Source: Polyangiaceae bacterium (GTDB taxonomy: Bacteria; Myxococcota_A; Polyangia; Polyangiales; Polyangiaceae). Taken from it: a stretch of DNA of 64,000 nucleotides. The DNA lies in assembly GCA_025937785.1 (NCBI GenBank), contig JAICQQ010000008.1:1-64000 (forward strand), written 5' to 3'. Positions 44,084-54,300 of the stretch are shown piece after piece; within the stretch, counting starts at the first letter, position 1; every line of letters starts with the position of its first letter. The notes below the pieces were generated by a model, which saw only the letters and a program-made list of their open reading frames with translations, was not told the DNA's origin and did no database searches. Both the position numbers and the translations under genes were made by a program.

Positions 44084-44965
44084 ATGCGCTTCACCCTCCG
44101 ACAGCTCCAGGTATTCACCGCCATCGCCCGTGTAGAGAACGTCAGCCGCGCCGCCCGAACGCTGGCCATGTCCCAATCGGCGGTCAGTGGGGCGCTCCTC
44201 GATCTCGAGCGACAGTTCGACGTGCGCCTGTTCGAGCGCGTCGGTAGACGCTTGACATTGAGCGAGCTGGGACGCGCGCTCTGGCCCCAGGCCGAAGCGC
44301 TTTGCGAACAGGCGCGCGAGCTGGAGCGCAACCTGGCACGGCAACACTCCGGCGAGCTGCGCGTCGGCGCTACGCTCACGATCGGTAGTCACGTGTGCCC
44401 GCCGCTCATGGCCAGGTTCATGCGCGAGAACGCGGACGCGCGCCTCACGTTGCACATCGCCAACACGGCCGAGGTGGCGCGCGCGGTGAAGGCATTCGCG
44501 ATCGACGTAGGCTTGATCGAGGGCGAGTTGTCCGACCCGGAGCTGGTGGTCACGCCATGGCGCGGCGACCAGCTCTGCGTGTTCTGCGCGCCTTCGCATC
44601 CCTTGGCCAAGAAGCGCCAACTGTCCGACGCTGACCTGAAGAGCAGCCGCTGGATCGTACGCGAGCCAGGCTCCGGGACGCGACAAGCTTTCGAACGGGC
44701 GCTGCATGGCCTGCTCCCCGAGCTGCGCATGGCGCTGGAACTGACTCAAACCGAGGCGATACTGGGCGCGGTCGAAGCTGGGCTAGGCCTCGGCTGCGTT
44801 TCCAAGCTCGCCCTCGAGGACGCTTTCCGTCGACGGACGCTGGTGCGGTGCCGGGTACCACACCGTGACTTCCGCCGCTCGTTTTTCTTCGTGACGCATG
44901 GGCGCAAGTTCAGGAGCCCAGCGCTCGAGCGTTGGCTCGAGCTGTGCCGGCAAGCCGGCGCGTGA
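44084..44965 (+). CDS. LysR-type regulator divergent from fpr (FinR-like arrangement)
   Basis: MRFTLRQLQVFTAIARVENVSRAARTLAMSQSAVSGALLDLERQFDVRLFERVGRRLTLSELGRAL. Confidence 0.9.
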   Translation: MRFTLRQLQVFTAIARVENVSRAARTLAMSQSAVSGALLDLERQFDVRLFERVGRRLTLSELGRALWPQAEALCEQARELERNLARQHSGELRVGATLTIGSHVCPPLMARFMRENADARLTLHIANTAEVARAVKAFAIDVGLIEGELSDPELVVTPWRGDQLCVFCAPSHPLAKKRQLSDADLKSSRWIVREPGSGTRQAFERALHGLLPELRMALELTQTEAILGAVEAGLGLGCVSKLALEDAFRRRTLVRCRVPHRDFRRSFFFVTHGRKFRSPALERWLELCRQAGA

Positions 44966-44981
44966 CGTACGGGCGGCTCGG

Positions 44982-46001
44982 CTAGCAGGAAGAGTCATCC
45001 CCCGATTGCTTCGGCTTCGTCAGGTACTCTTTCGGGGTGACGCCGAGCTCTTGGCGGAAGACGCGATGAAACTGCGCGTAGCTGCCGAAACCGGCGTCGA
45101 GCGCGGCCTCGAGCAGGTTTCGTCCCTCTTGCGCGAACACCAAGAAGCGCTCGATGCGCAGGCGGTTGCGGTAGTCCACCAGAGACACGCCCACCTCGTC
45201 GCGAAAATGCCTGGCCAAGGCGCGCGGCGTGACGCAGGTGGCTTTGGCGAGCGCGCTCGTGGAGACCGACGGCTCTTCGCGCATGCGCTGGATGGCGCTG
45301 CGCACATCCGGCGAGAGCACGGCCGCACGCAGCGAATGCGCGGAGCGCCCCACGGAGGGCAGCATCGGCGTCCACGGAAGCTGGCCTGTGTCGAGCCCCT
45401 TCAGCTCGAACAAGTTCCCCAGAATCGTCGCCAGCACCGCGAGCTCGGCTTGCTTGGCTTCGTCGATCGCGGAACGCGAGAGCGCCGCGTCGTTGGCGAA
45501 CAGACCGACCATTTGCTCCCGCGATCGGATCGGCGTGAGCGCGTTCCAACCCGTGCCGATGACTTCGGTGCGCCCCTCGCGCTGGGTGACGAGCGGCACT
45601 CCGTCGAGCACGAGCCAGCGCCCCGTCCCCGACAACAGCCGTGAGATCGCGTCGCGGTGGGCGTCACCCGGTGAAAACACGATGTCCCGCTCGTCGGTGG
45701 TCTCGCCCATCATGCCGGTCCCGAACGAGCCGTACAGTTGCTCGTCGTCCCCCAGGATGAAGAGCGCGACTCGCTCGAGCCCCAGGCGGTCACGCGCCAC
45801 CTCGACACTGCGGCGCGTGATGGTTTCGAGGTCACGATAGCTGAGCAGCTCGTCGGCGGCGGACAAGACCGAGACGGTGCCTTGCGCGGGGCGACGCTGG
45901 AAATTGGCGGCCGCCCGCTGCCCGATGACGTCGGGCCAATCGACTCGTCGCATTCCCCTGGGTGCACTCGGCGGCGTCACGATGTTTACTGTACCACGCA
46001 T
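44982..46001 (-). CDS. GAF-like sensor domain plus AraC-type HTH regulator
   Basis: C-terminal SAIQRMREEPSVSTSALAKATCVTPRALARHFRDEVGVSLVDYRNRLRIERFLVF...LLEAALDAGFGSYAQFHRVFRQELGVTPKEYL. N-terminal GAF-like VARDRLGLERVALFILGDDEQLYGSFGTG. Confidence 0.85.
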   Translation of the reverse strand: MRGTVNIVTPPSAPRGMRRVDWPDVIGQRAAANFQRRPAQGTVSVLSAADELLSYRDLETITRRSVEVARDRLGLERVALFILGDDEQLYGSFGTGMMGETTDERDIVFSPGDAHRDAISRLLSGTGRWLVLDGVPLVTQREGRTEVIGTGWNALTPIRSREQMVGLFANDAALSRSAIDEAKQAELAVLATILGNLFELKGLDTGQLPWTPMLPSVGRSAHSLRAAVLSPDVRSAIQRMREEPSVSTSALAKATCVTPRALARHFRDEVGVSLVDYRNRLRIERFLVFAQEGRNLLEAALDAGFGSYAQFHRVFRQELGVTPKEYLTKPKQSGDDSSC

Positions 46002-46223
46002 CTCGAGCACGGAGTGTACCGCGCGTTTCCGGGTTTCCCCGGGCGGGACCGCGCACGGTCCAAAGTGAGCACCGATTGGACCACAACGAGAAGGGTGACT
46101 CGCGTCTCGCGCCGGGAGCGCGGCCAAGCGTACCCTTCACGGCGAAAGTGACAGCACGAAAGCCCTCGGCGAGATGCATCGCGACCAGCGAAGCGACGAT
46201 AGTGATCCCACAAGGAGATCATC

Positions 46224-47465
46224 ATGCCTCACAGCTCTCGAATACTCATTTGCTCGCTGCTTTCGACTCTGGCTGGCTGTTCCACCTCGCTCGATCCGAG
46301 CCTGGAAGGGAACAGCCCCACGCCGGAGCACCAGCCGTCGGCAGCAGCGGCCAAGGCCCTGGCTGTCAAACCCGCGACGGGGCCCGCGGCCCCCTCGCAG
46401 AACCCGTTCGCGGGCGCGTCGTTCTTCGTGAACCCGAGTTACGCCGAGCGGGTGCTCACCAGCATCGACGACGCTCCCGACAAGGAAGCGGCCCTGCGTG
46501 AAGTCGCCAAACAGCCCACCGCCATCTGGCTGGATCGCATCGCCGCCGTCGACCGAGTTCCCCCCGCGCTCGCCGCAGCCGCGCAGCAAGCAGCCGCGCA
46601 GGGCCAGCCGCGGGTTCCCGTATTCGTCGTATACGATCTGCCGAACCGGGACTGCGCGGCCCACGCTTCTGCGGGCGAACTGCGTGCCGAAGCCGAGGGC
46701 GAACAACGTTATCGGAGTGAGTTCATCGACGTCATCGCGGGCGAGTTCGCGCGCCACCCGGAGCAACGCATCGTCGCGATTCTCGAACCGGACTCGCTGG
46801 CGAACCTGGCCACCAACATGAACGTGCCGAAGTGCGCGGAATCTGCCGACCTCTACAAACGCTCCATCGCCTATGCGATCGCGACGCTGTCACTGCCGAA
46901 CGTCTACCTGTACATCGACGCGGCGCACACCGGCTGGCTCGGGTGGGACGGCAACCGCAGCGCCATGGCCGCAATCTACCACGAGGTGCTGGAGCTCGCG
47001 GGTGGCACCGACCGCATTCGCGGCTTCGCCACCAACGTCTCGAACTACAACGCGCTCGACGGCAACTGGGGCTGGAAGCTCGAGTCGAGCAACCCGTGCC
47101 CGAGCGAATACTGCTACGTCGAGAAGCTGAACGAAACCCTGGAGGCGGCCGGCATTCGCGGGAAGGGCTTTCTGGTGGATACCAGCCGCAACGGCGTCGC
47201 CGAGGCGCGCACCCAGTGGGGACACTGGTGCAACATCAAGGGCGCCGGGCTGGGCGAGCGCCCCGCGATAGCTCCGCGGCCGCTGGTCGACGCCTACTAT
47301 TGGGTGAAGCCCCCCGGTGAATCCGATGGCGTCTCGGATCCAAAGGCGCCCAGATTCGACGAGTACTGCGTCTCGCAGGACAGCGCCCCCGACGCGCCGC
47401 AAGCCGGCGAGTGGTTCTCGAGCTACTTCTTGGAGTTGGTCGACAACGCCAACCCCCCGCTGTGA
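46224..47465 (+). CDS. Glycoside hydrolase family 6 (beta-1,4-endoglucanase/cellobiohydrolase) lipoprotein
   Basis: Lipobox STLAGC. Core motifs FVVYDLPNRDCAAHASAGEL, RIVAILEPDSLANL, NVYLYIDAAHTGWLGW, GFATNVSNYNAL, FLVDTSRNGVAEARTQWGHWCNIKGAGLGERP. Confidence 0.93.
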   Translation: MPHSSRILICSLLSTLAGCSTSLDPSLEGNSPTPEHQPSAAAAKALAVKPATGPAAPSQNPFAGASFFVNPSYAERVLTSIDDAPDKEAALREVAKQPTAIWLDRIAAVDRVPPALAAAAQQAAAQGQPRVPVFVVYDLPNRDCAAHASAGELRAEAEGEQRYRSEFIDVIAGEFARHPEQRIVAILEPDSLANLATNMNVPKCAESADLYKRSIAYAIATLSLPNVYLYIDAAHTGWLGWDGNRSAMAAIYHEVLELAGGTDRIRGFATNVSNYNALDGNWGWKLESSNPCPSEYCYVEKLNETLEAAGIRGKGFLVDTSRNGVAEARTQWGHWCNIKGAGLGERPAIAPRPLVDAYYWVKPPGESDGVSDPKAPRFDEYCVSQDSAPDAPQAGEWFSSYFLELVDNANPPL

Positions 47466-47472
47466 GCTCGGG

Positions 47473-47775
47473 TCAGATTTGCTCGAAGTGATAGACGTGG
47501 ATGGTCTCGAGCATAGGCTTCAGGAAGACGTCCGCATAGGCGCGGTGTACCGGGTCCTTCCGGTACACCTGGGTATCTTGCATCGAGTGGAAGCGCACGA
47601 TCAAGCAGATGTCCCAGGCATCTTCGGTGCGGGCGTCGCAGGCGAGCTGGATGTCGACGCTGACCACGCGGGCGGCGTGGGGCAGTACTTCGCGGGTCTT
47701 CTTGGCAATCAGCCGCCGCTCCTTGTCGCTTTGAAACTGCGACTTTAGCCGAATCAGCACGACACGCACGATCAT
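47473..47775 (-). CDS. Dabb (stress-responsive A/B barrel) domain protein
   Basis: MIVRVVLIRLKSQFQSDKERRLIAKKTREVLPHAARVVSVDIQLACDARTEDAWDICLIVRFHSMQDTQVYRKDPVHRAYADVFLKPML. Confidence 0.8.
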   Translation of the reverse strand: MIVRVVLIRLKSQFQSDKERRLIAKKTREVLPHAARVVSVDIQLACDARTEDAWDICLIVRFHSMQDTQVYRKDPVHRAYADVFLKPMLETIHVYHFEQI

Positions 47776-50129
47776 GAGGCCTCCGAAATCGAGAAGCGTG
47801 GGATCTTCCAGACGCGGAGCGGGCTGCCCGCGAAACGAAAACGTGCCGGACGCGGCGCGTGGCGCACGACGCCGTTCGGCGTGCGCAGCGTCACCTGCCT
47901 GAAGGCGGCGTACAGCACGAGCCTCACGCGGAATGGGCCCACACCCAGTGGGCCCACCGCGAAGTCGACGCCGAGCTCGCTGCCGCGAACCCGCGCCTGA
48001 GCGTACAAACGACTGGTCACGCCTGCACGATAGGCGAACGAAGCGCCGTCGTCACTTTCGTACTCGAGGCTCGCCTGGCCGTGGCCCCGCGCGCGCAAAA
48101 AGACGTGGAGCTCGAGCTCGTTCATGGGGCTTTCGGTGTGCCGCCCGACGCGGGCCAGCATCGGAACGATCTGGCCCTCGCGCACGTAGAGCGGGGTGCC
48201 GTGCACCGAATCGCGCGCGGTCACGCTGCCACCGCCCTCGCGCCAGCGACCGGTGTGCGCTTCGTACCAGGCGCCCCGAGGCAGGCGCACCTTGCGAGAC
48301 TTCGCCTTCCGCGACAACAGCGGAGCTTGCATCAGCGCAGGCCCCACCAAAAACTGGTCATCGACCGTGAACAGCGCTGGATCGTCCTGAAAGTCGTAGA
48401 ACAGAGGCCGCAAGATGGCAGCCCCGGTCCGTTCCTGACGCTGGAACAGCGAGTAGAGGTAGGGCAGCAGCCGATAGCGCAGCGCGATGAAGTGACGCGC
48501 CACGCGGCGCGCGCGCGCTGAGAACGCCCAGGGCTCCTGCCTTTGGGTGCCCGCGCAGGAATGGTTCCTGAGGAATGGGAACAAGAAGCCCGCCTTGTAC
48601 CAGCGCGCGAGCAGGTCGGAGTCGGCGTCGTCTCCGAACCCGGGCACGTCGGGGCCGTTGAAGGGCACCCCGGATAGCGCCAGGTTCAGCGTGGTGGGGA
48701 TCGATTGCTTCAGATGGAGCTCGTTCGAGTAGTTGTCGCCCGTCCACACCGCCGCGAAGCGGCTGATGGAAGCTGCACAAGCGCGGGTCACGAGCAGCGG
48801 CCGCGAGTCGGGCGCGAACTCGAGCATACCGGCGTGGCTGGCCTGTGCCATGCCGAGCGCATAGTGATTGTGGTAACTCGCGTGACTCTGGCGCCCGCCG
48901 TCGAACAACATGGCGCTCGTGTCGACACCACCGGTGGCAGGCTCGTTCATGTCGAGCCAGAACCCACTGAAGCCGTATGCAGCGAACCGCGCCACGTGCC
49001 CAGCCCACCAAGCACGCGCCGTTGCCTTGGCGAAATCGGGGAACACGGTCTCGCCAGGCCACACCAAGCCCACGAACGGTCGTCCCTCGGGCGTCACGCA
49101 GAAGTGCCCGCCGGAAATGCCCTCGTCGTGGACGGAGAAGCCCGCCTCGCGCTTGACGCCCGGATCGAGGATCGCGACGACGCGACGGCCCCGGCGCTTC
49201 AGCGCGGAGAAGCACTCGGCCGGGCGCGGCAGATGCGCCGGATCGAGCGTGAAGACGCGGTAACCCCGCATGTAGTCGATGTCGAGCCACAGCCCATCGC
49301 AGGGAATACGATGCCGATTGAAGGCTCGATCCAGCGCTCGGAGATCGGCGGCGCCACGATAGCCCCATCGGCATTGGTGATGGCCGAGTGCCCAAAGCGG
49401 CGGCCGAGGCGTGGTGCCCACCAAGCGCTGGAGCCTTTCGGTCAACTCGGCGAGGCTCGCGCCCGCCAGCACGTACACGCTCGGGGCACCGTCGAACGCT
49501 CCGACGTCGAGCCACCCCGGGCCGCTGCGCGCGCTCGAAGTGCCCGCTTTCGAGCCGGGGATCTGCATGAACACGGGGCAAGCGCTATCCACGAGAATGC
49601 CGACGAAGTACCCACGCCTCTCGATGATCAGGTACGGGATGCTGCCGTAGAGCGGGTCACAGTCGCCACGGCGAACTTGTGCGCGATCGAACGCGCCCCA
49701 GACGTCGGTGTTGTAAAATACAGTCTTCGTCCCGGACTTTTCCAGCGGGCCCCATTTCTCGCCGAGGCCGAAATAGTGCTCATCGCCGTGCATGCGAAAG
49801 CGGAGCACCCACGCGGACCCGGAAACACCGAAGCACTGCCCTCGGACGCTTTCGAGCAGGCGCGCGCCACGCGGCCCCGCCACCAGCTCCAAACTGGCGC
49901 CAGGGGCCCATCGCAGGCGGGCGCTGCCTGACGGCTTCGAGCCTGGCGTCAACTTCGCCGAGGCTTGCGTCTCTTTCCACCCATCACAGAGGATTGCAAG
50001 GTGGAAGGTATCGTCGCTGAAGCGCCGCACCGCGGTACGGTAGTGTCGCCCGTGCACGCGAGCCACGTTCCGGCGCCACGCGCTCACGTAGGCGAAGTTC
50101 GCCGCGTGCGGAATGTTCAGCTTGGCCAT
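47772..50129 (-). CDS. Glycoside hydrolase family 31 (alpha-glucosidase-like)
   Basis: PPLWALGHHQCRWGYRG, IPCDGLWLDIDYMRGYRVFTLDP, YGFSGFWLDMNEPA (nucleophile region), WTGDNYSNELHLKQSIPTTLNLALSGVPFNGPDVPGFGDD. Confidence 0.95.
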   Translation of the reverse strand: MAKLNIPHAANFAYVSAWRRNVARVHGRHYRTAVRRFSDDTFHLAILCDGWKETQASAKLTPGSKPSGSARLRWAPGASLELVAGPRGARLLESVRGQCFGVSGSAWVLRFRMHGDEHYFGLGEKWGPLEKSGTKTVFYNTDVWGAFDRAQVRRGDCDPLYGSIPYLIIERRGYFVGILVDSACPVFMQIPGSKAGTSSARSGPGWLDVGAFDGAPSVYVLAGASLAELTERLQRLVGTTPRPPLWALGHHQCRWGYRGAADLRALDRAFNRHRIPCDGLWLDIDYMRGYRVFTLDPAHLPRPAECFSALKRRGRRVVAILDPGVKREAGFSVHDEGISGGHFCVTPEGRPFVGLVWPGETVFPDFAKATARAWWAGHVARFAAYGFSGFWLDMNEPATGGVDTSAMLFDGGRQSHASYHNHYALGMAQASHAGMLEFAPDSRPLLVTRACAASISRFAAVWTGDNYSNELHLKQSIPTTLNLALSGVPFNGPDVPGFGDDADSDLLARWYKAGFLFPFLRNHSCAGTQRQEPWAFSARARRVARHFIALRYRLLPYLYSLFQRQERTGAAILRPLFYDFQDDPALFTVDDQFLVGPALMQAPLLSRKAKSRKVRLPRGAWYEAHTGRWREGGGSVTARDSVHGTPLYVREGQIVPMLARVGRHTESPMNELELHVFLRARGHGQASLEYESDDGASFAYRAGVTSRLYAQARVRGSELGVDFAVGPLGVGPFRVRLVLYAAFRQVTLRTPNGVVRHAPRPARFRFAGSPLRVWKIPRFSISEAS

Positions 50130-50356
50130 GCCTGCGAGCTTAGACGCGTCGCGGCGCGAACTGTGCGGCAACTCGCCTCGTGGGGCAGTTGCAAATGCCG
50201 CGTGGCACGCACCAGACGTCGAACTCCACTGTCAGCCGACTTCGGCATTGCTCGAAATCGCCCGTGCATTGTCCGGAAGTGCCCGCGCGATTGAGCTTCC
50301 CTCGGGTTTGGTTCGGCCTGTATGCTGGAGCTCCCTCGTCCTTTTGGAGGATACCT

Positions 50357-51262
50357 ATGCTTACCAGGAACTCTGCTCGACCGTTCTCGTCGTTTGGCCC
50401 GCTGTTGCACGTCGGTATGGCGTTCGGCTTGGCCGTCGCCTGTAGTGACGATGGCGGCGGTGGCGACGACGATGACGACAGCCCTGGAACGAACACCACG
50501 ATGACGGCGATCACCGCCACTCCAACCGTGACCAGCGCGACCATCGGCTCCGTCACTGCAGCCACGAACCAAGCGGCCACCTCGTCTACGGGCAGCGGCG
50601 GCTCGACGACGGGGTCCGCAGGTGCCGGCGGTGGCGGTGGCGCAGCCGGCGCGTGCGAGCCAGATCCCGCGTCCGGGCTTCCCTTGGGGAGCGCGGGCGC
50701 AGCCGGCGGTGCGGGTGCCCCCGGCGTGAGCTACGACGACGGCTTCCATTTCACCGATCCGGACTCGGTGGCTGCGTGGCGCATCAAGCCGGTGGCAGAC
50801 TGCCCCGAGTGCATCCCCGACGCGACGCTCGAGGCAGGCTGCGGCACGTTGCTCATGACCGCGAACTGGCCAGAAGCGGCCAACGCCGGCACACTCAAGT
50901 CGACGGCCGAGCTCAACGCGACGGGCGACGAGCGCTGGGATCTGACGGGGCGCACCGTGACGGTTCGGCTGCGCTGGACCGAGGGGGCCGACGTCGACAA
51001 CAACGGCTTCGACATCTACTTGGAGCTACTCGACGACGACTACAGCTTCTTCGGCCCAACACTGGGTGAGACATTCGTCAGCGGGCCAGACTACCTGGAG
51101 TTCACCGCGACGGTACCCAGCGCGCCCGAAGGCGACTTCGACCCGGCAACCGTGCGACAAATCAACGTCCGCTTCGACACCAAGTTCTGGACCGACGCAG
51201 AGGACCCGCCCAGCTTCAGCTACGACACTACGATCTTCGAGATCGATGCCGTCGTCTGGTGA
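50357..51262 (+). CDS. Hypothetical lipoprotein with Ser/Thr/Gly-rich linker and C-terminal beta-sandwich-like domain
   Basis: MLTRNSARPFSSFGPLLHVGMAFGLAVACSDDGGGGDDDDD lipobox, Thr/Gly-rich linker, then SYDDGFHFTDPDSVAAWRIKPVADCPEC...FEIDAVVW. Confidence 0.6.
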   Translation: MLTRNSARPFSSFGPLLHVGMAFGLAVACSDDGGGGDDDDDSPGTNTTMTAITATPTVTSATIGSVTAATNQAATSSTGSGGSTTGSAGAGGGGGAAGACEPDPASGLPLGSAGAAGGAGAPGVSYDDGFHFTDPDSVAAWRIKPVADCPECIPDATLEAGCGTLLMTANWPEAANAGTLKSTAELNATGDERWDLTGRTVTVRLRWTEGADVDNNGFDIYLELLDDDYSFFGPTLGETFVSGPDYLEFTATVPSAPEGDFDPATVRQINVRFDTKFWTDAEDPPSFSYDTTIFEIDAVVW

Positions 51263-51389
51263 ACGGGTAGCCCACAAGATTTTCGGCCGATTTTCAACCG
51301 GTTGTCCACAGCTCGGACATTGAGCGTCCGAGCTCGGGCGTTACGGCGCTTGCTCGCCGAGGGAGAGCGGCCTACACCCAAGCCAAACG

Positions 51390-54300
51390 ATGCAGGTCCA
51401 CCGCAGCCATCGGATGGAGCGGCTGGTCGACGTGCTGGCAGAGGTCGTGCGCGCACCAGTGGGTGACGCGCTCGAGCCAGAGACCATCCTGATTCAAAGC
51501 AAAGGCATGGAGCGCTGGTTGTCCAATCAACTGGCGCTGCGGCATGGCGTGTTCGCCAACGCGCGCTTCCCGTTCCCACGCGGCTTCATCGACGAGGTCT
51601 TCGATGCCGTAGTCCCGGATCTCGAGCCCGCGGCGGGCTCGGCCACCTACAGCCGCGAGGTGCTGACGTTCGCCATCCTCACGCTGTTGCCCGGGCTGTT
51701 GGCAGACCCGGCATTCGCACCGCTCCACGGCTATCTCGAGGACGACGCCGAGGCCGTCAAGCGAGTCGAACTCGCCGAACGCATTGCCCACGTCTTCGAC
51801 CAGTACCTGGTGTACCGCCCGCGCTTGCTGCTCAAGTGGGAGAAAGGTCAGGGCGCGGACTGGCAAGCCAAGTTGTGGCGAGCACTTCGCAAACACCTGG
51901 GCGGCCAGCACTTCGCCAGCCGCGCGCAACGCTTCTTCCAAGAATGGTCACCGCTGCTCGTGGCGCCGGGTGTGCTCCCCCGGCGCGTGAGCATCGTGGG
52001 CGTGAGCGCGCTGCCACCGATTTACCTCAAGATCCTCGATCGCATTTCCGAGCGCTGCGACATCCAGCTGTTCCTGCTCAGTCCCTCGCCCGAGTACTTC
52101 GCGCAACTGCGCAGTCTGCGCGAGGTGGGGCGCGGACGCAAAGGCCCCGCCGAACTCGCCTTCGACGATCCTGCCTTCGACGATTTTCAGGGTAATCCGC
52201 TGCTCGCATCGTTCGGGCGCACGGGTCGCGAGTTCCAGTTCACCCTGGAACGCGACACACTCTACCGCGAAACCGAGCGAGACCTGTTCGCCAGCGAGCC
52301 CGGCGCGACCCTGCTCGAGGTGTTGCAGCAAGACATCGTGGCGCTCCACGACCGCAGCGGGCCCGATGCCGTCAAACACGAGCTCGCCGCCGGCGACCGC
52401 TCGTTGCAGGTGGTGAGCTGCCACAGCCCCATGCGCGAAGTAGAGGTCTTGCGCGATCAGCTGCTCGGCATGCTCGACGACGACCCCACGCTGGAGCCCG
52501 GCGACATCCTGGTGATGAGCCCCAATATCGAGGCTTACGCGCCGTTGATCGATGCCGTCTTCGGAGTCGACCCGCGCGATCCGTTGCAAATCCCGTATCG
52601 CATCACCGACAAGAGCGAACGCGCCAGCAATCTCTACGCCAAAGCCCTGCTCCAGCTGCTGGCGGTGGTGTCCGGACGGGTCACCGCCAGCGAGGTGCTC
52701 GACCTGTTGCAGCAGGGTCCCGTGCAGCGGCAGCTCGGCATCGATGCTTCCGAGGTCCCTGATCTCGGGCTCTTGATTCATCAGGCGGGGATCCGCTGGG
52801 GCATCGACGCCACGCATCGCGAGCGCTTCGCTCAGCCAGCGCGAGCCAAGAACACCTGGCGCTTCGGACTCGAACGACTGCTGCTCGGCGTTGCGCTGCC
52901 GGCCGACGGTGACACGCTGTTCGCAGGCGCGGCCCCCGCCGAAGACGTCGAGGGCGACAGCGCGGCGCTGGTCGGCAAGTTGGCCGCGCTGCTCGAGACA
53001 CTGACCTGGGCGTGTGCAGAGGTCGTGCGCCAGCGGAGCGTAGCGGATTGGGTCGGCTTCGTGCGCGAGCTTTGCCGCCGCGCGCTCGCCATCGAGGACC
53101 GCGAGGCTTGGCAAGAGCGCGCAGTGTTCGAGCTGACGCAAGCGCTGGCCGAGAGCGCTGCGCGAGCGGGCTTCCACGAAGCCATCTCGCTCGCTCCCAT
53201 CGTCGATCGGCTCACCGCACACTTCGAAACCGAACGCGTGAGCCACCAGTTCTTGGCGGGAGGCATCACCTTCTGCGCCCTGCTCCCGATGCGATCGATT
53301 CCCTTTCGCGTCATCGCACTTCTGGGCATGAACGACGGCGAGTTCCCGCGCACGCAAACGGCGCTCAGCTTCGATCTCATGGCCGAAGACCCGGAACCTG
53401 GAGATCGCTCGCTCAAGGACGAAGATCGCTATCTCTTTCTCGAAGCGATTCTGTCGGCGCGGCAGTGCTTGCTCGTCAGCTACGTCGGGCGGGGCGTGCA
53501 AGACAACGCCGAGCTGCCGCCGTCACCCGTCGTTTCCGAACTGGTCGACTACGCCACCGCCGCATTTCTACGGAACGGCACGCGTGTGAACCTGGTGACG
53601 GAGCACCCGCTGCAGCCGTTCAATCCGCACTACTTCAGGCCTGATTCCGCGCCGTTGTTCAGCTTCTCGAGCGCCGACGCCCGAGGGGCGGAAGCTCTGA
53701 GCCGCTACCGGAGCGCCCCAGAACCGTTCCTGCAGGCGCCCCTGAACCCCATCGAGCAGCGCGCGAGCGTCGATCTCGAAGAACTGATCCGCTTCTACCA
53801 GAACCCCGCCCGGGGCTTTCTACAGAACCGACTGGGCGTATTCTTGGAGGGTGATCCGCGCCTGGTCGAAGATCGGGAACCGATCGAGCTCGACCCCCTC
53901 GAACAGCACGAGCTCGGGATGCTGCTGCTCGACCGCGCCTTGAAGGAGCCTGACGACACGTCGCTGCAGGCGTTCGTGGAGGCGACCGGGGTACTGCCGG
54001 ACGGCACGGTCGGGTCGCTTCTGTACCAAGACACCTGGCGCGCGGTACGCCACATCGCCGACCGGGCTCGCCCCTGGCTCGTCGGACCTAGAAAAAAGCC
54101 GCACCCAGTGTCGGTCGATTGCAACGGCACGCGCGTCACCGGGCACCTCAGGCAGCTGTACGCGAGCGCTCAGCTTTACTGGCAATACGCGCGCGTGAAG
54201 CCGAAGAACGAGCTCGCCCTGTGGCTGCGTCACCTGGCGTGGATGGCCGGCATCCGCAGTTCCGGTGTCCCCAGCGCAGGTCACCCCGGCGTCTGCAGCG

